DNA from: JAGSOU01 sp049974865
GTDB taxonomy: Bacteria; Pseudomonadota; Alphaproteobacteria; Rhodobacterales; Rhodobacteraceae
Direction of reading: 5' to 3'
Length of the DNA: 64,000 nucleotides
NCBI GenBank assembly: GCA_049974865.1
Contig: JBNGCX010000004.1
Span: 36,136-100,135 of the forward strand
A program made the position numbers and the translations under genes. This document shows positions 25,447 to 35,976 of the stretch, in pieces. How positions within the stretch are numbered: the stretch's first letter is position 1; each line of letters begins with the position of its first letter. Below the pieces are notes generated by a model. That model was not told the origin of the DNA and made no database searches. It was given only the letters and a program-made list of their open reading frames with translations.

Positions 25447-26979
25447 ATGAAGGATATCCTGCAAGAACTCGAATCCCGTCGCGAGGCGGCCCGCCTCGGC
25501 GGTGGCCAGCGCCGGATCGACAGCCAGCACAAGAAGGGCAAGCTGACCGCGCGCGAGCGCATCGAGCTGCTGCTCGACGAGGGCTCGTTCGAGGAATTCG
25601 ACATGTTCGTCGCCCATCGCTGCACCGATTTCGGCATGGAGGAAGACCGCCCCTATGGCGACGGCGTGGTCACCGGCTGGGGCACCATCAACGGCCGCAT
25701 GGTCTACGTGTTCAGCCAGGATTTCACCGTCTTCGGCGGCTCGCTGTCCGAGACCCACGCCCAGAAGATCTGCAAGATCATGGACATGGCCATGCAGAAC
25801 GGCGCGCCGGTGATCGGCCTGAACGATTCGGGCGGCGCGCGGATCCAGGAGGGAGTCGCCTCGCTCGCCGGCTATGCCGAGGTGTTCCAGCGCAACATCA
25901 TGGCCTCGGGCGTGATCCCGCAGATCAGCGTGATCATGGGGCCCTGCGCGGGCGGCGCGGTCTATTCGCCGGCCATGACCGATTTCATCTTCATGGTGCG
26001 CGACACCTCCTACATGTTCGTCACCGGCCCTGACGTGGTGAAGACGGTGACCAACGAGCATGTCACGGCCGAGGAGCTGGGCGGCGCCTCGACCCACACC
26101 AAGAAAAGCTCGGTCGCCGACGCGGCCTTCGACAACGACGTGGAGGCGCTGATCGAGGTGCGGCGGCTGGTCGACCTGCTGCCGCTGAACAACCGCGAGA
26201 AGGCGCCGGTGCGTCCCTTCTTCGACGACCCGGCCCGGGTGGAGGACAGCCTCGACACGCTGATCCCGGACAACCCGCACCAGCCCTACGACATGAAGGA
26301 ATTGATCCTGAAGGTCGCGGACGAGGGCGATTTCTACGAGATCCAGGAGGATTTCGCCAAGAACATCATCACCGGCTTCGTCCGCATCGAGGGCCAGACC
26401 GTGGGCGTGGTGGCCAACCAGCCGCTCGTGCTGGCCGGCTGCCTGGACATCGATTCCAGCCGCAAGGCGGCGCGTTTCGTGCGCTTCTGCGACGCCTTCG
26501 AGATCCCGATCCTGACCTTCGTCGACGTGCCGGGCTTCCTGCCGGGGACCAGCCAGGAATATGGCGGGGTGATCAAGCACGGGGCCAAGCTGCTCTATGC
26601 CTTCGGCGAGGCCACGGTGCCCAAGGTCACCGTCATCACCCGCAAGGCCTATGGCGGGGCCTATGACGTGATGAGCTCCAAACACCTGCGGGGCGATTTC
26701 AACTACGCCTGGCCCACCGCCCAGATCGCGGTGATGGGCGCCAAGGGGGCGACCGAGATCCTGTACCGCTCCGAACTCGGGGACCCCGAGAAGATCGCCA
26801 AGCGCACGCAGGACTACGAGGATCGCTTCGCCAATCCCTTCGTGGCCGCCGAGAAGGGCTTCATCGACGAGGTGATCCAGCCCCGCTCGACCCGCCGCCG
26901 GGTGGCCCGCGCCTTCGCCGCGCTGCGCGGCAAGAAGCTGAGCAACCCGTGGAAGAAACACGACAACATGCCGTTGTGA
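25447..26979 (+). CDS. pccB: Propionyl-CoA carboxylase beta subunit (carboxyltransferase)
   Basis: 510 residues, the usual PccB length. The N-terminal half has GKLTARERIELLLDEGSFEE, DFTVFGGSLSETHAQK and GLNDSGGARIQEGVASLAGY. The C-terminal half has FVDVPGFLPGTSQEYGG and RKAYGGAYDVMSSK with the oxyanion-forming Gly-Gly turn. It transfers carboxyl from biotin on PccA to propionyl-CoA, giving methylmalonyl-CoA. It is the first gene of the propionate group and stands behind the TTTGCAAA-type operator cluster. Other acyl-CoAs are possible substrates, but the neighbouring mutase and pccR make propionyl-CoA by far the most likely. Confidence 0.95.
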   Translation: MKDILQELESRREAARLGGGQRRIDSQHKKGKLTARERIELLLDEGSFEEFDMFVAHRCTDFGMEEDRPYGDGVVTGWGTINGRMVYVFSQDFTVFGGSLSETHAQKICKIMDMAMQNGAPVIGLNDSGGARIQEGVASLAGYAEVFQRNIMASGVIPQISVIMGPCAGGAVYSPAMTDFIFMVRDTSYMFVTGPDVVKTVTNEHVTAEELGGASTHTKKSSVADAAFDNDVEALIEVRRLVDLLPLNNREKAPVRPFFDDPARVEDSLDTLIPDNPHQPYDMKELILKVADEGDFYEIQEDFAKNIITGFVRIEGQTVGVVANQPLVLAGCLDIDSSRKAARFVRFCDAFEIPILTFVDVPGFLPGTSQEYGGVIKHGAKLLYAFGEATVPKVTVITRKAYGGAYDVMSSKHLRGDFNYAWPTAQIAVMGAKGATEILYRSELGDPEKIAKRTQDYEDRFANPFVAAEKGFIDEVIQPRSTRRRVARAFAALRGKKLSNPWKKHDNMPL

Positions 26980-26981
26980 CC

Positions 26982-27338
26982 ATGGCGCGTGCGGGCTGGC
27001 ATATCCTGCGGGAGGAGGGCGCGCTGACGCTGGCGCGTCGGCTGCCGGCACGGTTCGACGTGGCGGCCGAGGCGGCGTTCCCGCCCGCGCGCAAGGGCCG
27101 TCTGGCCCAGCAGATCCGGCAGGACCTTTGGCGGTGCTTGCAGCACCTGCGCGGGTTCTGCCCCGTGGTGCGCGTCGAGGAGGACGGCGCGCATCTGAGG
27201 GTCCGGGCTGGCGGCGCGGTGCACGCCCGGACCTACCCCAAAGCCCAGGCCGAGGCGCGCATCGCCGCCCTGCTGGCCGACCCTGGCCGCCGCGCGCGCT
27301 GGCTGGCCCATGCAAGAAAGGGAGGAGCAGATGCCTGA
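26982..27338 (+). CDS. Conserved hypothetical protein of the pcc gene group
   Basis: 118 residues, very Arg/Ala-rich and basic, with no signal peptide and no membrane helix. I recognise no domain. It begins two bases after the pccB stop and overlaps the RidA-type gene by eight bases, so it is certainly read in the pccB transcript if translated. The reading frame is closed by pccB upstream. A short uncharacterised gene at this place is, from memory, seen in related genomes, which supports it being real. Its role is unknown. Confidence 0.6.
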   Translation: MARAGWHILREEGALTLARRLPARFDVAAEAAFPPARKGRLAQQIRQDLWRCLQHLRGFCPVVRVEEDGAHLRVRAGGAVHARTYPKAQAEARIAALLADPGRRARWLAHARKGGADA

Positions 27339-27732
27339 CTTCCACCTGTTCGCCAAGGGCCCGCGCCCCGTCGCGCCCTTTTCCCACGCGGTGGAGAGCG
27401 ACGGCTGGGTCATCCTGACCGGCCAGATGCCCACCGATCCCGAGGCCCCCGACGCGCCCCTTCCGCAGGGCATCGAGGCGCAGACGCGGCGGGTGATGGA
27501 CAACCTCGCCCTGATCCTGGGCGAGATGGGGCTGGACCTGAGCCACGTTGTGCAGTGCCGCTGCTACCTCACCGAATTCGAGCGCGACTATGCGGCGTTC
27601 AACGAGACCTACCAGTCCTATTTCCCCGCCGACCGGCGGCCCGCGCGCACCACGGTGGGCGTGACCGCCCTGGCCGTGGGGGCGCTGGTGGAAATCGACT
27701 GCCTGGCCCGCCGACCGGAGGGCGCGGCATGA
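27331..27732 (+). CDS. RidA/YjgF-family protein
   Basis: 133 residues. The family pattern is clear: GPRPVAPFSHAVESDGWVILTGQMP, then LALILGEMGLDLSHVVQCRCYLTEF and the C-terminal RPARTTVGVTALAVGALVEID, with the Arg that binds carboxylates (in ARTTVGV). RidA proteins deaminate reactive enamine/imine intermediates or act in catabolic routes. AAGGGAGGAG stands just before the ATG. It overlaps both neighbours (eight bases upstream, four downstream), so it is part of the pcc transcript. Its link to propionate use is unclear. Confidence 0.9.
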   Translation: MPDFHLFAKGPRPVAPFSHAVESDGWVILTGQMPTDPEAPDAPLPQGIEAQTRRVMDNLALILGEMGLDLSHVVQCRCYLTEFERDYAAFNETYQSYFPADRRPARTTVGVTALAVGALVEIDCLARRPEGAA

Positions 27733-28145
27733 CACGCCGCGCGCTCTGCCTTCTGGCGCTGGTCGCCGCGCCGCTGCCCGCGGCCGCCTCGGCCGAGGCG
27801 GCGGAGGACCTGATCGCCGTGCCCTCGGGCCAGCCGGTCAGCCTGATCGAGTCTCTCATCGGCCAGCCCGGCCCCGTCGGGCTGACCGCGCGTTTCCGCT
27901 TTCTCGCGCCGCAGATCGCGCGCGGGACCGGAACCGTCACCTTCGCCGAGGCCGAGCCGGACATGCTGCACCTGTGCGAGAACTACGCGCTGCCGCGGCT
28001 GGCCGTGCCGGGGCCGGAGGTCTCGCAGGTGATCATTTCGCTGTCCGATCGCGTCGTGCCCTTCGGCCAGGCCGCGCCCGAGGCGACCCAGTTCTTCGAG
28101 GCCTACCGCCCCGAGGGCGACCGCTGCATCTGGGAGGGGTTCTGA
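27729..28145 (+). CDS. DUF6497-type secreted protein
   Basis: 138 residues with an N-terminal signal peptide (MTRRALCLLALVAAPLPAAASA). The body, with VPSGQPVSLIESLIG, LTARFRFLAPQIARG, MLHLCENYALPRL and the end ATQFFEAYRPEGDRCIWEGF, matches the DUF6497 family that I recall from Rhodobacteraceae. Two conserved Cys residues could form a periplasmic disulfide. Its ATG overlaps the stop of the RidA-type gene. Function unknown. Its fixed place in the pcc group suggests an envelope role in acyl-CoA or odd-chain metabolism, without proof. Confidence 0.78.
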   Translation: MTRRALCLLALVAAPLPAAASAEAAEDLIAVPSGQPVSLIESLIGQPGPVGLTARFRFLAPQIARGTGTVTFAEAEPDMLHLCENYALPRLAVPGPEVSQVIISLSDRVVPFGQAAPEATQFFEAYRPEGDRCIWEGF

Positions 28146-28222
28146 TGATCTATCAGCAGCTTGGCCCGCATCGGGCCCCTGCCGCCCGATGGGCGGGAAA
28201 TCACCGTATTTCCGGGTTTTCG

Positions 28223-28251
28223 TGGGCAAGCGCCGCGCGATGGTCTATGCT
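28223..28251 (+). promoter_or_regulatory. Possible promoter before the 43-residue lipoprotein gene
   Basis: TGGGCA (28223-28228), 17 bases and TATGCT (28246-28251). A hairpin GCGGCC / GGCCGC with a seven-base loop follows at 28260-28278. The 202-base gap has no other feature that I can support. Confidence 0.33.
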
Positions 28252-28347
28252 CGGGCATGGCGGCCGCGCATTGGCCGCTGAAAACGGAACAGGCCGGACC
28301 GGGGGCGTCCCCCGCAAGCCGGCCGAGACAGAGAAGTGGAGTGCGAG

Positions 28348-28479
28348 ATGTCCAAGAGCATCAAGAGCCTGCTGGCCGTTTCCCTCGTGGCGTTCGTCGC
28401 TGCCTGCGCGGCCGAGGAAGAAGTGGTTTACGTCGAGCCCGAGCCGGTCATGGCCGAGCCGACCTACAGCAAGTACTGA
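28348..28479 (+). CDS. Small lipoprotein, 43 residues
   Basis: The frame reads MSKSIKSLLAVSLVAFVAAC followed by an acidic, Glu/Val/Pro-rich tail that ends TYSKY. The first 20 residues are a lipoprotein signal with lipobox VAAC, so the mature peptide would be a 24-residue lipid-anchored tail. A GTGGAG sequence lies upstream as a ribosome site. It is one of two very small lipoproteins between pccB and pccA. No function can be assigned. Confidence 0.7.
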   Translation: MSKSIKSLLAVSLVAFVAACAAEEEVVYVEPEPVMAEPTYSKY

Positions 28480-28542
28480 TATCGCTCTGGGGCGGGGTCT
28501 CCCCGCCCCGACAGCGCCCTGCCGCACCGGGGGGAGGGCGCT

Positions 28543-28902
28543 ATGCTGAAGCACAGGGGCTTTCCCAGCCGCCTACCCGGGACCGATTTCCAGTTCACCC
28601 TGCGGCGCGAGAACAAGAAGGGGGCCACCCCGCTGGTTGCGCGCGAACGCTATGCCGACCGGCGCCCGGCCGACCGCCGCGCCGATGCCGGCTTCATGCA
28701 GGCCTTGTGGGAATATTTCGGCGACGAGCCTTTCGAGCGCGGCAACCTCGATGCCGGCCGCCTGTCCTGGCTGTTCGGCCGCGAGGTGGTGCCCGCCGAG
28801 GAGCCCTTCGATCCCGAGAGCTACGAGGCGCTGCTGAGGATCGACGTCGAGCGCGCCCGCGCCAGCTTCCCCGAGGTCTTCGACGACGGGTGGTCGGCAT
28901 GA
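28543..28902 (+). CDS. Conserved hypothetical protein of the pcc gene group
   Basis: 119 residues, soluble, no signal peptide. It begins FPSRLPGTDFQFTLRRENKKGATPLVARERYADRR and continues with an acidic, aromatic C-terminal half (YFGDEPFERGN, SWLFGREVVPAEEPFDPESYEALL). GGGGGGAGGG lies just before the ATG. I recognise no domain. It is followed by a strong intrinsic terminator at 29071, so it closes the first transcription unit of the pcc region. Function unknown. Confidence 0.65.
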   Translation: MLKHRGFPSRLPGTDFQFTLRRENKKGATPLVARERYADRRPADRRADAGFMQALWEYFGDEPFERGNLDAGRLSWLFGREVVPAEEPFDPESYEALLRIDVERARASFPEVFDDGWSA

Positions 28903-29070
28903 TCCCGCTTAACCTCGTGGAATTTTGGCAGGTTTCAGCCCATCCCCGCGGCGCCGGGAGATGGCGCTTTGCGCGGCCAGTGTTCTGCGACAGTGTGAAC
29001 CGTGGGCAGGGCCGCGGCCATTCCGGTCCGGTCTGCGCCCGTTTCAACCGTTACCCTTCCCCTTCCCCCT

Positions 29071-29104
29071 GGTCTGGCCCCTCGTGGGTCAGACCGGTTT
29101 TTTC
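29071..29104 (+). terminator. Rho-independent terminator after the pccB transcript
   Basis: A ten-pair stem GGTCTGGCCC / GGGTCAGACC (one G-T pair), loop CTCGT, followed by GG and a run of six T. It should end transcription from pccB before the small lipoprotein and pccA, or act as an attenuator. Confidence 0.78.
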
Positions 29105-29140
29105 TGGGGGGCAGGGGGCGCCTTTCGGAGAGAGACGAGA

Positions 29141-29341
29141 ATGCAGAAATACAAACTGGGTGTCGCCGCTGTCGCGCTGGCTCTGCTGGCGGCCTGTGGC
29201 ACGACAGACAGCGAGCGCGCGCTCAGCGGCGCGGTCATGGGGGCCGTCGTGGCCGATGTCCTGGACGAAAACGTCGCCGCGGGGGCCGCGGCCGGCGCTG
29301 CGGGTGGCGCGCTGTGCGACGACGCCGGCCTTTGCTACTGA
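29141..29341 (+). CDS. Small lipoprotein, glycine-zipper-like
   Basis: 66 residues. MQKYKLGVAAVALALLAACG is a lipoprotein signal with lipobox LAAC. The mature part is Gly/Ala-rich (ALSGAVMGAVVADVL, AAGAAAGAAGGALC), resembling glycine-zipper outer-membrane lipoproteins, and ends with a Cys pair (LCDDAGLCY). GGAGAGAGACGAGA precedes the ATG. It lies between two strong terminators (29071 and 29388), so it is probably an independent small transcript inside the pcc region. Function unknown. Confidence 0.72.
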   Translation: MQKYKLGVAAVALALLAACGTTDSERALSGAVMGAVVADVLDENVAAGAAAGAAGGALCDDAGLCY

Positions 29342-29387
29342 TCTGAACGACATGGCGCGCGGGGCCCGCGCGCACCGTCACGAGACA

Positions 29388-29426
29388 GCCATCTCGGCGC
29401 ATGCGCGCCGGGGTGGCTTTTTCTTT
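29388..29426 (+). terminator. Rho-independent terminator after the small lipoprotein gene
   Basis: A 13-pair stem from GCCATCTCGGCGC and GCGCCGGGGTGGC (two G-T pairs) with loop ATGC, followed by TTTTTCTTT. It separates the lipoprotein gene from pccA. Confidence 0.75.
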
Positions 29427-29475
29427 GTTACGGCCCGGGGGCAAGCCCCGCGGCCCAATGCTGGAAGGGACTGAA

Positions 29476-31476
<2,001 letters not shown>

Positions 31477-31560
31477 GATGGGCCACCCCGCCCCATATCC
31501 CGCACGCCCGGCCGGCGCGGCGCTGCCCGCCCGGCGCGGTGCTGCGGGTGGAGCGGGGGC

Positions 31561-32037
31561 TCAGCGCAGGGCGGGCTCGTGGCGTTCGCGCATTTCCTGC
31601 TGGCGCAGGGGCATCTTGTCGATGGCGCGCGACAGCTCGCGCACGTCCCACGGGAAGGGCTTGCGCAGGGCCACGGTGCCGTCCTTGGCCATCAGCACCA
31701 GCATGAAGCCGCGCGGGCGCAGCTGCCTGCGGATGTCGGACATGGCCCTGGCGTCGGAGTCGGTGATGATGACCACGTCGCGCTCGGCCAGTTCCTCGGG
31801 CAGTTCGTCCAGCAGCTCCATCTGCTGGACGAAGCGCGGGTCGTTGGGTGTGTCGGCAAAGACCACCACCGGGCGGGCCAGCCACTGGAAGGTGGCCAGA
31901 TCGATCTCGGCGGCGTCGAACACCACCGTGTGGTCCTCCTGCCAGCGCTCGAGCGGGGTTTGCGGGGCGGCGGCGTCGGTGGCCGTGGCCGGTCCGGCGA
32001 GGCAAAGCGCGACCACTGCAACGAGAAGTCTTTTCAT
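31561..32037 (-). CDS. DUF4174-family secreted protein
   Basis: 158 residues with a signal peptide (MKRLLVAVVALCLAGPATA). The mature part is a thioredoxin-like DUF4174 fold: RPVVVFADTPNDPRFVQQM, ERDVVIITDSDARA and MLVLMAKDGTVALRKPFPWDV, without a CxxC motif. It is probably periplasmic. It lies on the opposite strand between pccA and mcm, with its own promoter-like sequence at 32058-32086. The family's function is unknown. Confidence 0.82.
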   Translation of the reverse strand: MKRLLVAVVALCLAGPATATDAAAPQTPLERWQEDHTVVFDAAEIDLATFQWLARPVVVFADTPNDPRFVQQMELLDELPEELAERDVVIITDSDARAMSDIRRQLRPRGFMLVLMAKDGTVALRKPFPWDVRELSRAIDKMPLRQQEMRERHEPALR

Positions 32038-32057
32038 GAACCCTCCTGTCCTGCGGG

Positions 32058-32086
32058 AATATAGGCCCGGGACCGGAGAAAGCGAA
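32058..32086 (-). promoter_or_regulatory. Promoter of the DUF4174 gene
   Basis: On the minus strand, TTCGCT (32081-32086), a 17-base spacer and a good -10 TATATT (32058-32063). The start codon lies 20 bases further on. No equally clear mcm promoter is seen on the plus strand in the same gap. Confidence 0.45.
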
Positions 32087-32138
32087 GGCCGAGAAGCGCA
32101 AAAGCGCGCCGGCCGGGCAACAGAAGGAAGATGATCCG

Positions 32139-34271
32139 ATGACGGATAAACTGAAGTCATGGGCCGAGATGGCCGAGAAGGAACTTCGCGGCCGTCCCCT
32201 GGAAGACCTGACCTGGGAGACCCCCGAGGGGATCGAGGTCAAACCGCTTTACACCGAAAAAGACACGCAGGACCTGCCGCATATGGGCTCGGTCCCCGGG
32301 CAGGCGCCCTTTACCCGCGGCCCGAAGGCCACCATGTACGCCGGCCGCCCCTGGACCATCCGCCAATACGCAGGCTTCTCCACCGCCGAGGACTCCAACG
32401 CCTTCTACCGCAAGGCGCTGGCCGCCGGTCAGCAGGGCGTGTCGGTCGCCTTCGACCTGGCCACGCACCGTGGCTACGACTCCGACCACCCGCGGGTAGT
32501 GGGTGACGTGGGCAAGGCGGGCGTTGCCATCGACAGCGTCGAGGACATGAAAATCCTGTTCGACGGCATCCCGCTGGACCAGGTCTCGGTCTCAATGACC
32601 ATGAACGGCGCGGTGATCCCGATCCTGGCCAATTTCATTGTCACCGGCGAGGAGCAGGGCGTGGATCGCGCGCAGCTTTCGGGCACCATTCAGAACGACA
32701 TTCTGAAAGAGTTCATGGTGCGCAACACCTATATCTACCCGCCCGAGCCCTCGATGCGGATCGTCAGCGACATCATCGAGTACACCTCGACCGACATGCC
32801 GCGTTTCAACTCGATCTCGATCTCCGGCTACCACATGCAGGAGGCGGGCGCGAACCTGGTGCAGGAGCTGGCCTTCACGCTGGCCGACGGCAGGGAATAC
32901 GTGAAGGCGGCGCTGGACCGCGGGCTGGACGTGGATGCCTTTGCCGGGCGGCTGAGCTTCTTCTTCGCCATCGGCACCAATTTCTTCATGGAAATCGCCA
33001 AGCTGCGCGCCGCCCGCTTCCTGTGGCACCGCATCATGAGCGAGTTCAACCCCAAGAATCCCAAGTCGCTGATGCTGCGCACCCACTGCCAGACCTCTGG
33101 CGTCTCGCTGCAGGAACAGGACCCCTACAACAACATCGTGCGCACCGCATACGAGGCGATGAGCGCGGTTCTGGGCGGCACCCAGTCGCTGCACACCAAC
33201 GCCTATGACGAGGCGATCGCCCTGCCGACCGAATTCTCGGCCCGAATCGCGCGCAACACCCAGCTCATCCTGCAGAACGAAACCAAGGTGACCAAGGTCG
33301 TCGATCCGCTGGCCGGCTCCTACTACGTCGAGAAGCTGACCAGCGACCTGGCCGACGAAGCCTGGAAGATCATCCAGGAGATCGACGAGATGGGCGGCAT
33401 GACCAAGGCGGTGGCCAGCGGCATGCCCAAGCTGCGCATCGAGGAGGCCGCGGCGCGTTACCAGGCCTCGGTCGACCGGGGCGACGAGGTGATCGTCGGC
33501 GTCAACAAGTTCCGGCTGGAGAAGGAAGACGAGATCGAGATCCTCGAGATCGACAACCAGAAGGTCCGGGACTCGCAGATCGCCCGCATCGAGCGCACCC
33601 GCGCGAACCGCGACCAGGCGGCCTGCGATGCGGCGCTCGCGGCGCTGGAACAGGCCGCGCGTAGCGGCGAGGGCAATCTGCTGCGACTGGCGGTCGAGGC
33701 CGCCCGCGCGCGCGCCACGGTAGGAGAGATCAGCATGGCGATGGAAAAGGCGTTCGGGCGGCACCGGGCCGAGGTCAAGACGCTGGCCGGCGTCTACGGC
33801 GCGGCCTACGAGGGCGACGAGGGGTTCGCCGCGATCCAGAAGGCGGTGGAGGACTTCGCCGAGAAGGAGGGCCGCCGCCCGCGCATGCTGGTGGTCAAGA
33901 TGGGCCAGGACGGCCATGACCGCGGCGCCAAGGTGATCGCCACCGCCTTCGCCGATATCGGCTTCGACGTCGATGTGGGGCCGCTGTTCCAGACGCCCGA
34001 GGAGGCCGCGCAGGACGCGGTCGACAACGACGTGCATGTCGTCGGCATCTCGTCCCAGGCGGCGGGCCACAAGACGCTGGCGCCGAAGCTCGTGGAGGCG
34101 CTGAAGGCGGCCGGGGCCGAGGACATCATCGTGATCTGCGGCGGCGTGATCCCGCAGCAGGATTACGAGTTCCTCAAGGCGGCAGGGGTCAAGGCGATCT
34201 TCGGGCCGGGCACCAACATCCCCGAGGCCGCCCAGGACATCCTGCGCCTGATCGAGGAGGCGCGCGCCTGA
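32139..34271 (+). CDS. mcm: Methylmalonyl-CoA mutase
   Basis: 710 residues in one chain (about the ScpA length). The TIM-barrel domain has FSTAEDSNAFYRKALAAGQ, FDLATHRGYDSDHP, the substrate region around SISGYHMQEAGA and RTHCQTSGVSLQEQDPYNN. The C-terminal B12-binding domain (about 575-700) has the ligand motif GQDGHDRGAKVIA, whose His replaces the cobalamin base. It rearranges (R)-methylmalonyl-CoA to succinyl-CoA, the last step of propionyl-CoA assimilation. An epimerase gene and a MeaB-type GTPase gene are not in the window. The start has GAAGGAAGATG-like sequence upstream. Confidence 0.96.
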   Translation: MTDKLKSWAEMAEKELRGRPLEDLTWETPEGIEVKPLYTEKDTQDLPHMGSVPGQAPFTRGPKATMYAGRPWTIRQYAGFSTAEDSNAFYRKALAAGQQGVSVAFDLATHRGYDSDHPRVVGDVGKAGVAIDSVEDMKILFDGIPLDQVSVSMTMNGAVIPILANFIVTGEEQGVDRAQLSGTIQNDILKEFMVRNTYIYPPEPSMRIVSDIIEYTSTDMPRFNSISISGYHMQEAGANLVQELAFTLADGREYVKAALDRGLDVDAFAGRLSFFFAIGTNFFMEIAKLRAARFLWHRIMSEFNPKNPKSLMLRTHCQTSGVSLQEQDPYNNIVRTAYEAMSAVLGGTQSLHTNAYDEAIALPTEFSARIARNTQLILQNETKVTKVVDPLAGSYYVEKLTSDLADEAWKIIQEIDEMGGMTKAVASGMPKLRIEEAAARYQASVDRGDEVIVGVNKFRLEKEDEIEILEIDNQKVRDSQIARIERTRANRDQAACDAALAALEQAARSGEGNLLRLAVEAARARATVGEISMAMEKAFGRHRAEVKTLAGVYGAAYEGDEGFAAIQKAVEDFAEKEGRRPRMLVVKMGQDGHDRGAKVIATAFADIGFDVDVGPLFQTPEEAAQDAVDNDVHVVGISSQAAGHKTLAPKLVEALKAAGAEDIIVICGGVIPQQDYEFLKAAGVKAIFGPGTNIPEAAQDILRLIEEARA

Positions 34272-34275
34272 TTTC

Positions 34276-34312
34276 CGCCTCCGGCGGGAGGAGTATTTGG
34301 ACCAGGAACAAG
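34276..34312 (+). repeat. Dispersed GC-rich intergenic repeat, copy B
   Basis: It reads GCCTCCGGCGGGAGGAGTAT, then TTGGACCAGGAACAAGG, starting five bases after the mcm stop. It is related to copy A (6714) and the inverted copy C (39206). Confidence 0.55.
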
Positions 34313-34580
34313 GGGCCGGGGGCGCCCAAGCCCCTGTCCTGACAGTAGTGTTCCTGCGTCAGGCGCGTGGTGTCGCCCGTACGTGCCTTTTCGGACCTCG
34401 GGTGGAACTGCACCTCGCAAAGAACCGCGATGGCCGCGCGAGATCAGGGAGGGGCGGCAAGCCCGGAATGACGGCCTTGGGGGCGAGGCGGACGCCAGCG
34501 CGCGGCCTGCCAGTTGTCTTGGCCCGGGTCCGGGTGGGCGCGCCCCTCTTCCCGGCGGTGGATCCGTCAGTCAGCGAAAG
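34313..34580. other. Non-coding gap between mcm and the nhaA terminator
   Basis: Together with the repeat and terminator around it, this forms a gap of about 400 bases without a gene. Frames are open on both strands but have no family-like translation, ribosome site or codon pattern that I can support. I see no RNA gene in it. Confidence 0.5.
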
Positions 34581-34612
34581 AAACGGCGCGCCGCCAGGGC
34601 AGCGCGCCGTTT
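34581..34612 (-). terminator. Terminator of nhaA
   Basis: A perfect 11-pair stem AAACGGCGCGC / GCGCGCCGTTT with a ten-base loop. On the minus strand it is followed by CTTTCG, giving TTTCTTTC, about 60 bases past the nhaA stop. A weaker tail on the other strand means it might also stop plus-strand readthrough from mcm. Confidence 0.7.
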
Positions 34613-34672
34613 GCATCGCCCCGCGGAAAGGGGCAGGGGGGAGGAGCCCTGCCCCTTCCGTCGGCCGGGGCC

Positions 34673-35866
34673 TCAGCCGGCGGCGCCGGCTGTCTCGGGA
34701 CGGTTTGGGCTTGCGCGCGCGGCGAGCCGAAGGGTGCCGTAGCCCAGCAGGGCCGAAACCGCCGAGCCCGACAGAACGCCCAGCCGCACGGCATTCATCA
34801 GCTCGGGATCGGAAAAGCTGAGCGAGCCGATGAAGAGCGACATGGTGAAGCCGATCCCCGCCAGGCAGGCCAGCCCGTAGATATGCAGCCAGTTGACCCC
34901 GTGGGGGAGCTGCGCGAACCCGGCGCGCACCATGATCCAGGTCACCCCGAACACGCCCAGCTGCTTGCCCAGCACCAGCCCGGCGGCGATGCCTAGTGGC
35001 AGCGGCGCGAACAGGTCGGACAGTGCGATCCCGTCCAGCACCACGCCGGCATTGGCGAAGGCGAAGACCGGCACGATCAGGTAGAGCACATAGGGCGAGA
35101 GCCCGTGTTCCAGCGCGTGCAGCGGGGATTTCCCCCACTTGTCGCTCATCGGGATAAAGAAGGCGGTGATCACGCCCGCGAGCGTGGCATGCACCCCCGA
35201 TTTCAGCACCAGCACCCACAGCACCAAGCCCAGCAGCAGGCTGGGCGCGACGCGGTGGGCGCGCTTGGCGTTCAGCATGACCAGGCCCGCCAGCGGCAGC
35301 AGGGCCAGGGCGAGATAGGTGACCTTGAGATTGGCGGTGTAGAACAGCGCGATGATGATAATCGCCCCGAGGTCGTCGAGGATCGCGAGCGTCAGCAGGA
35401 AGACCTTCAGCGCCGGTGGCGCGCGGTTGCCCAGCAATGCCAGCACCCCGAGCGCGAAGGCGATGTCGGTGGCCGCCGGGATCGCCCAGCCGTCGATGGT
35501 CTGCGGGTTGCCCCAGTTGAAGGCGGCGAAGATCACCGCCGGCAGCGCCATGCCGCCCACGGCGGCCATGCCCGGAAGGACCACGTCGCGCATATGCTTG
35601 AGCTTGCCTTCCAGGATCTCGCGTTTGAGTTCCAGGCCGACGAGGAAGAAAAACACCGCCATCAGTCCATCGTTGATCCACAGGATCAGCGGCTTTTCCA
35701 GGCCCTCGCCGTCGAGCGTGATGGCGAGCCTGGAGGACAGCGCGGACTCGTAATAGGGCGCCGCGGCGGTGTTGGCGATGAGGAGGGCGGCCACGGCGGA
35801 CAGCATCAACAGGATGCCGCCCGAGGCCTCATGGCTGAAAAATCGGTCGAAGGCGCGAAGGAGCAT
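34673..35866 (-). CDS. nhaA: Na+/H+ antiporter NhaA
   Basis: 397 residues and about 12 membrane helices. Family landmarks: FSHEASGGILLMLSAVAALL at the N-terminus, NDGLMAVFFFLVGLELKRE, AIPAATDIAFALGVLALLG with Asp134, and the ion-binding pair Asp164-Asp165 in LAILDDLGAIIIIALFYT. It exchanges Na+ for protons in the inner membrane for pH and salt control. The start is immediately followed by family-like sequence. It is a single-gene unit with a strong terminator. Confidence 0.96.
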   Translation of the reverse strand: MLLRAFDRFFSHEASGGILLMLSAVAALLIANTAAAPYYESALSSRLAITLDGEGLEKPLILWINDGLMAVFFFLVGLELKREILEGKLKHMRDVVLPGMAAVGGMALPAVIFAAFNWGNPQTIDGWAIPAATDIAFALGVLALLGNRAPPALKVFLLTLAILDDLGAIIIIALFYTANLKVTYLALALLPLAGLVMLNAKRAHRVAPSLLLGLVLWVLVLKSGVHATLAGVITAFFIPMSDKWGKSPLHALEHGLSPYVLYLIVPVFAFANAGVVLDGIALSDLFAPLPLGIAAGLVLGKQLGVFGVTWIMVRAGFAQLPHGVNWLHIYGLACLAGIGFTMSLFIGSLSFSDPELMNAVRLGVLSGSAVSALLGYGTLRLAARASPNRPETAGAAG

Positions 35867-35976
35867 TGGATTCCCGAGTGATTAAGTCATTATTGGGGAA
35901 ATGGCGCGGACCTGACGGGAATCAATGACGTCCCCCGGATATGCGTCGGGTGTGACTTTGGGGCAACTGTGGCCGA

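Noticed and set aside
25336..27735. A 799-codon minus-strand frame opposite pccB and the RidA gene
   Set aside because: Antisense to pccB with full family motifs; the composition is that of a shadow frame.
34297..34821. A 174-codon plus-strand frame across the gap after mcm
   Set aside because: It runs through the repeat, the terminator stem and into nhaA antisense, with no family-like sequence.
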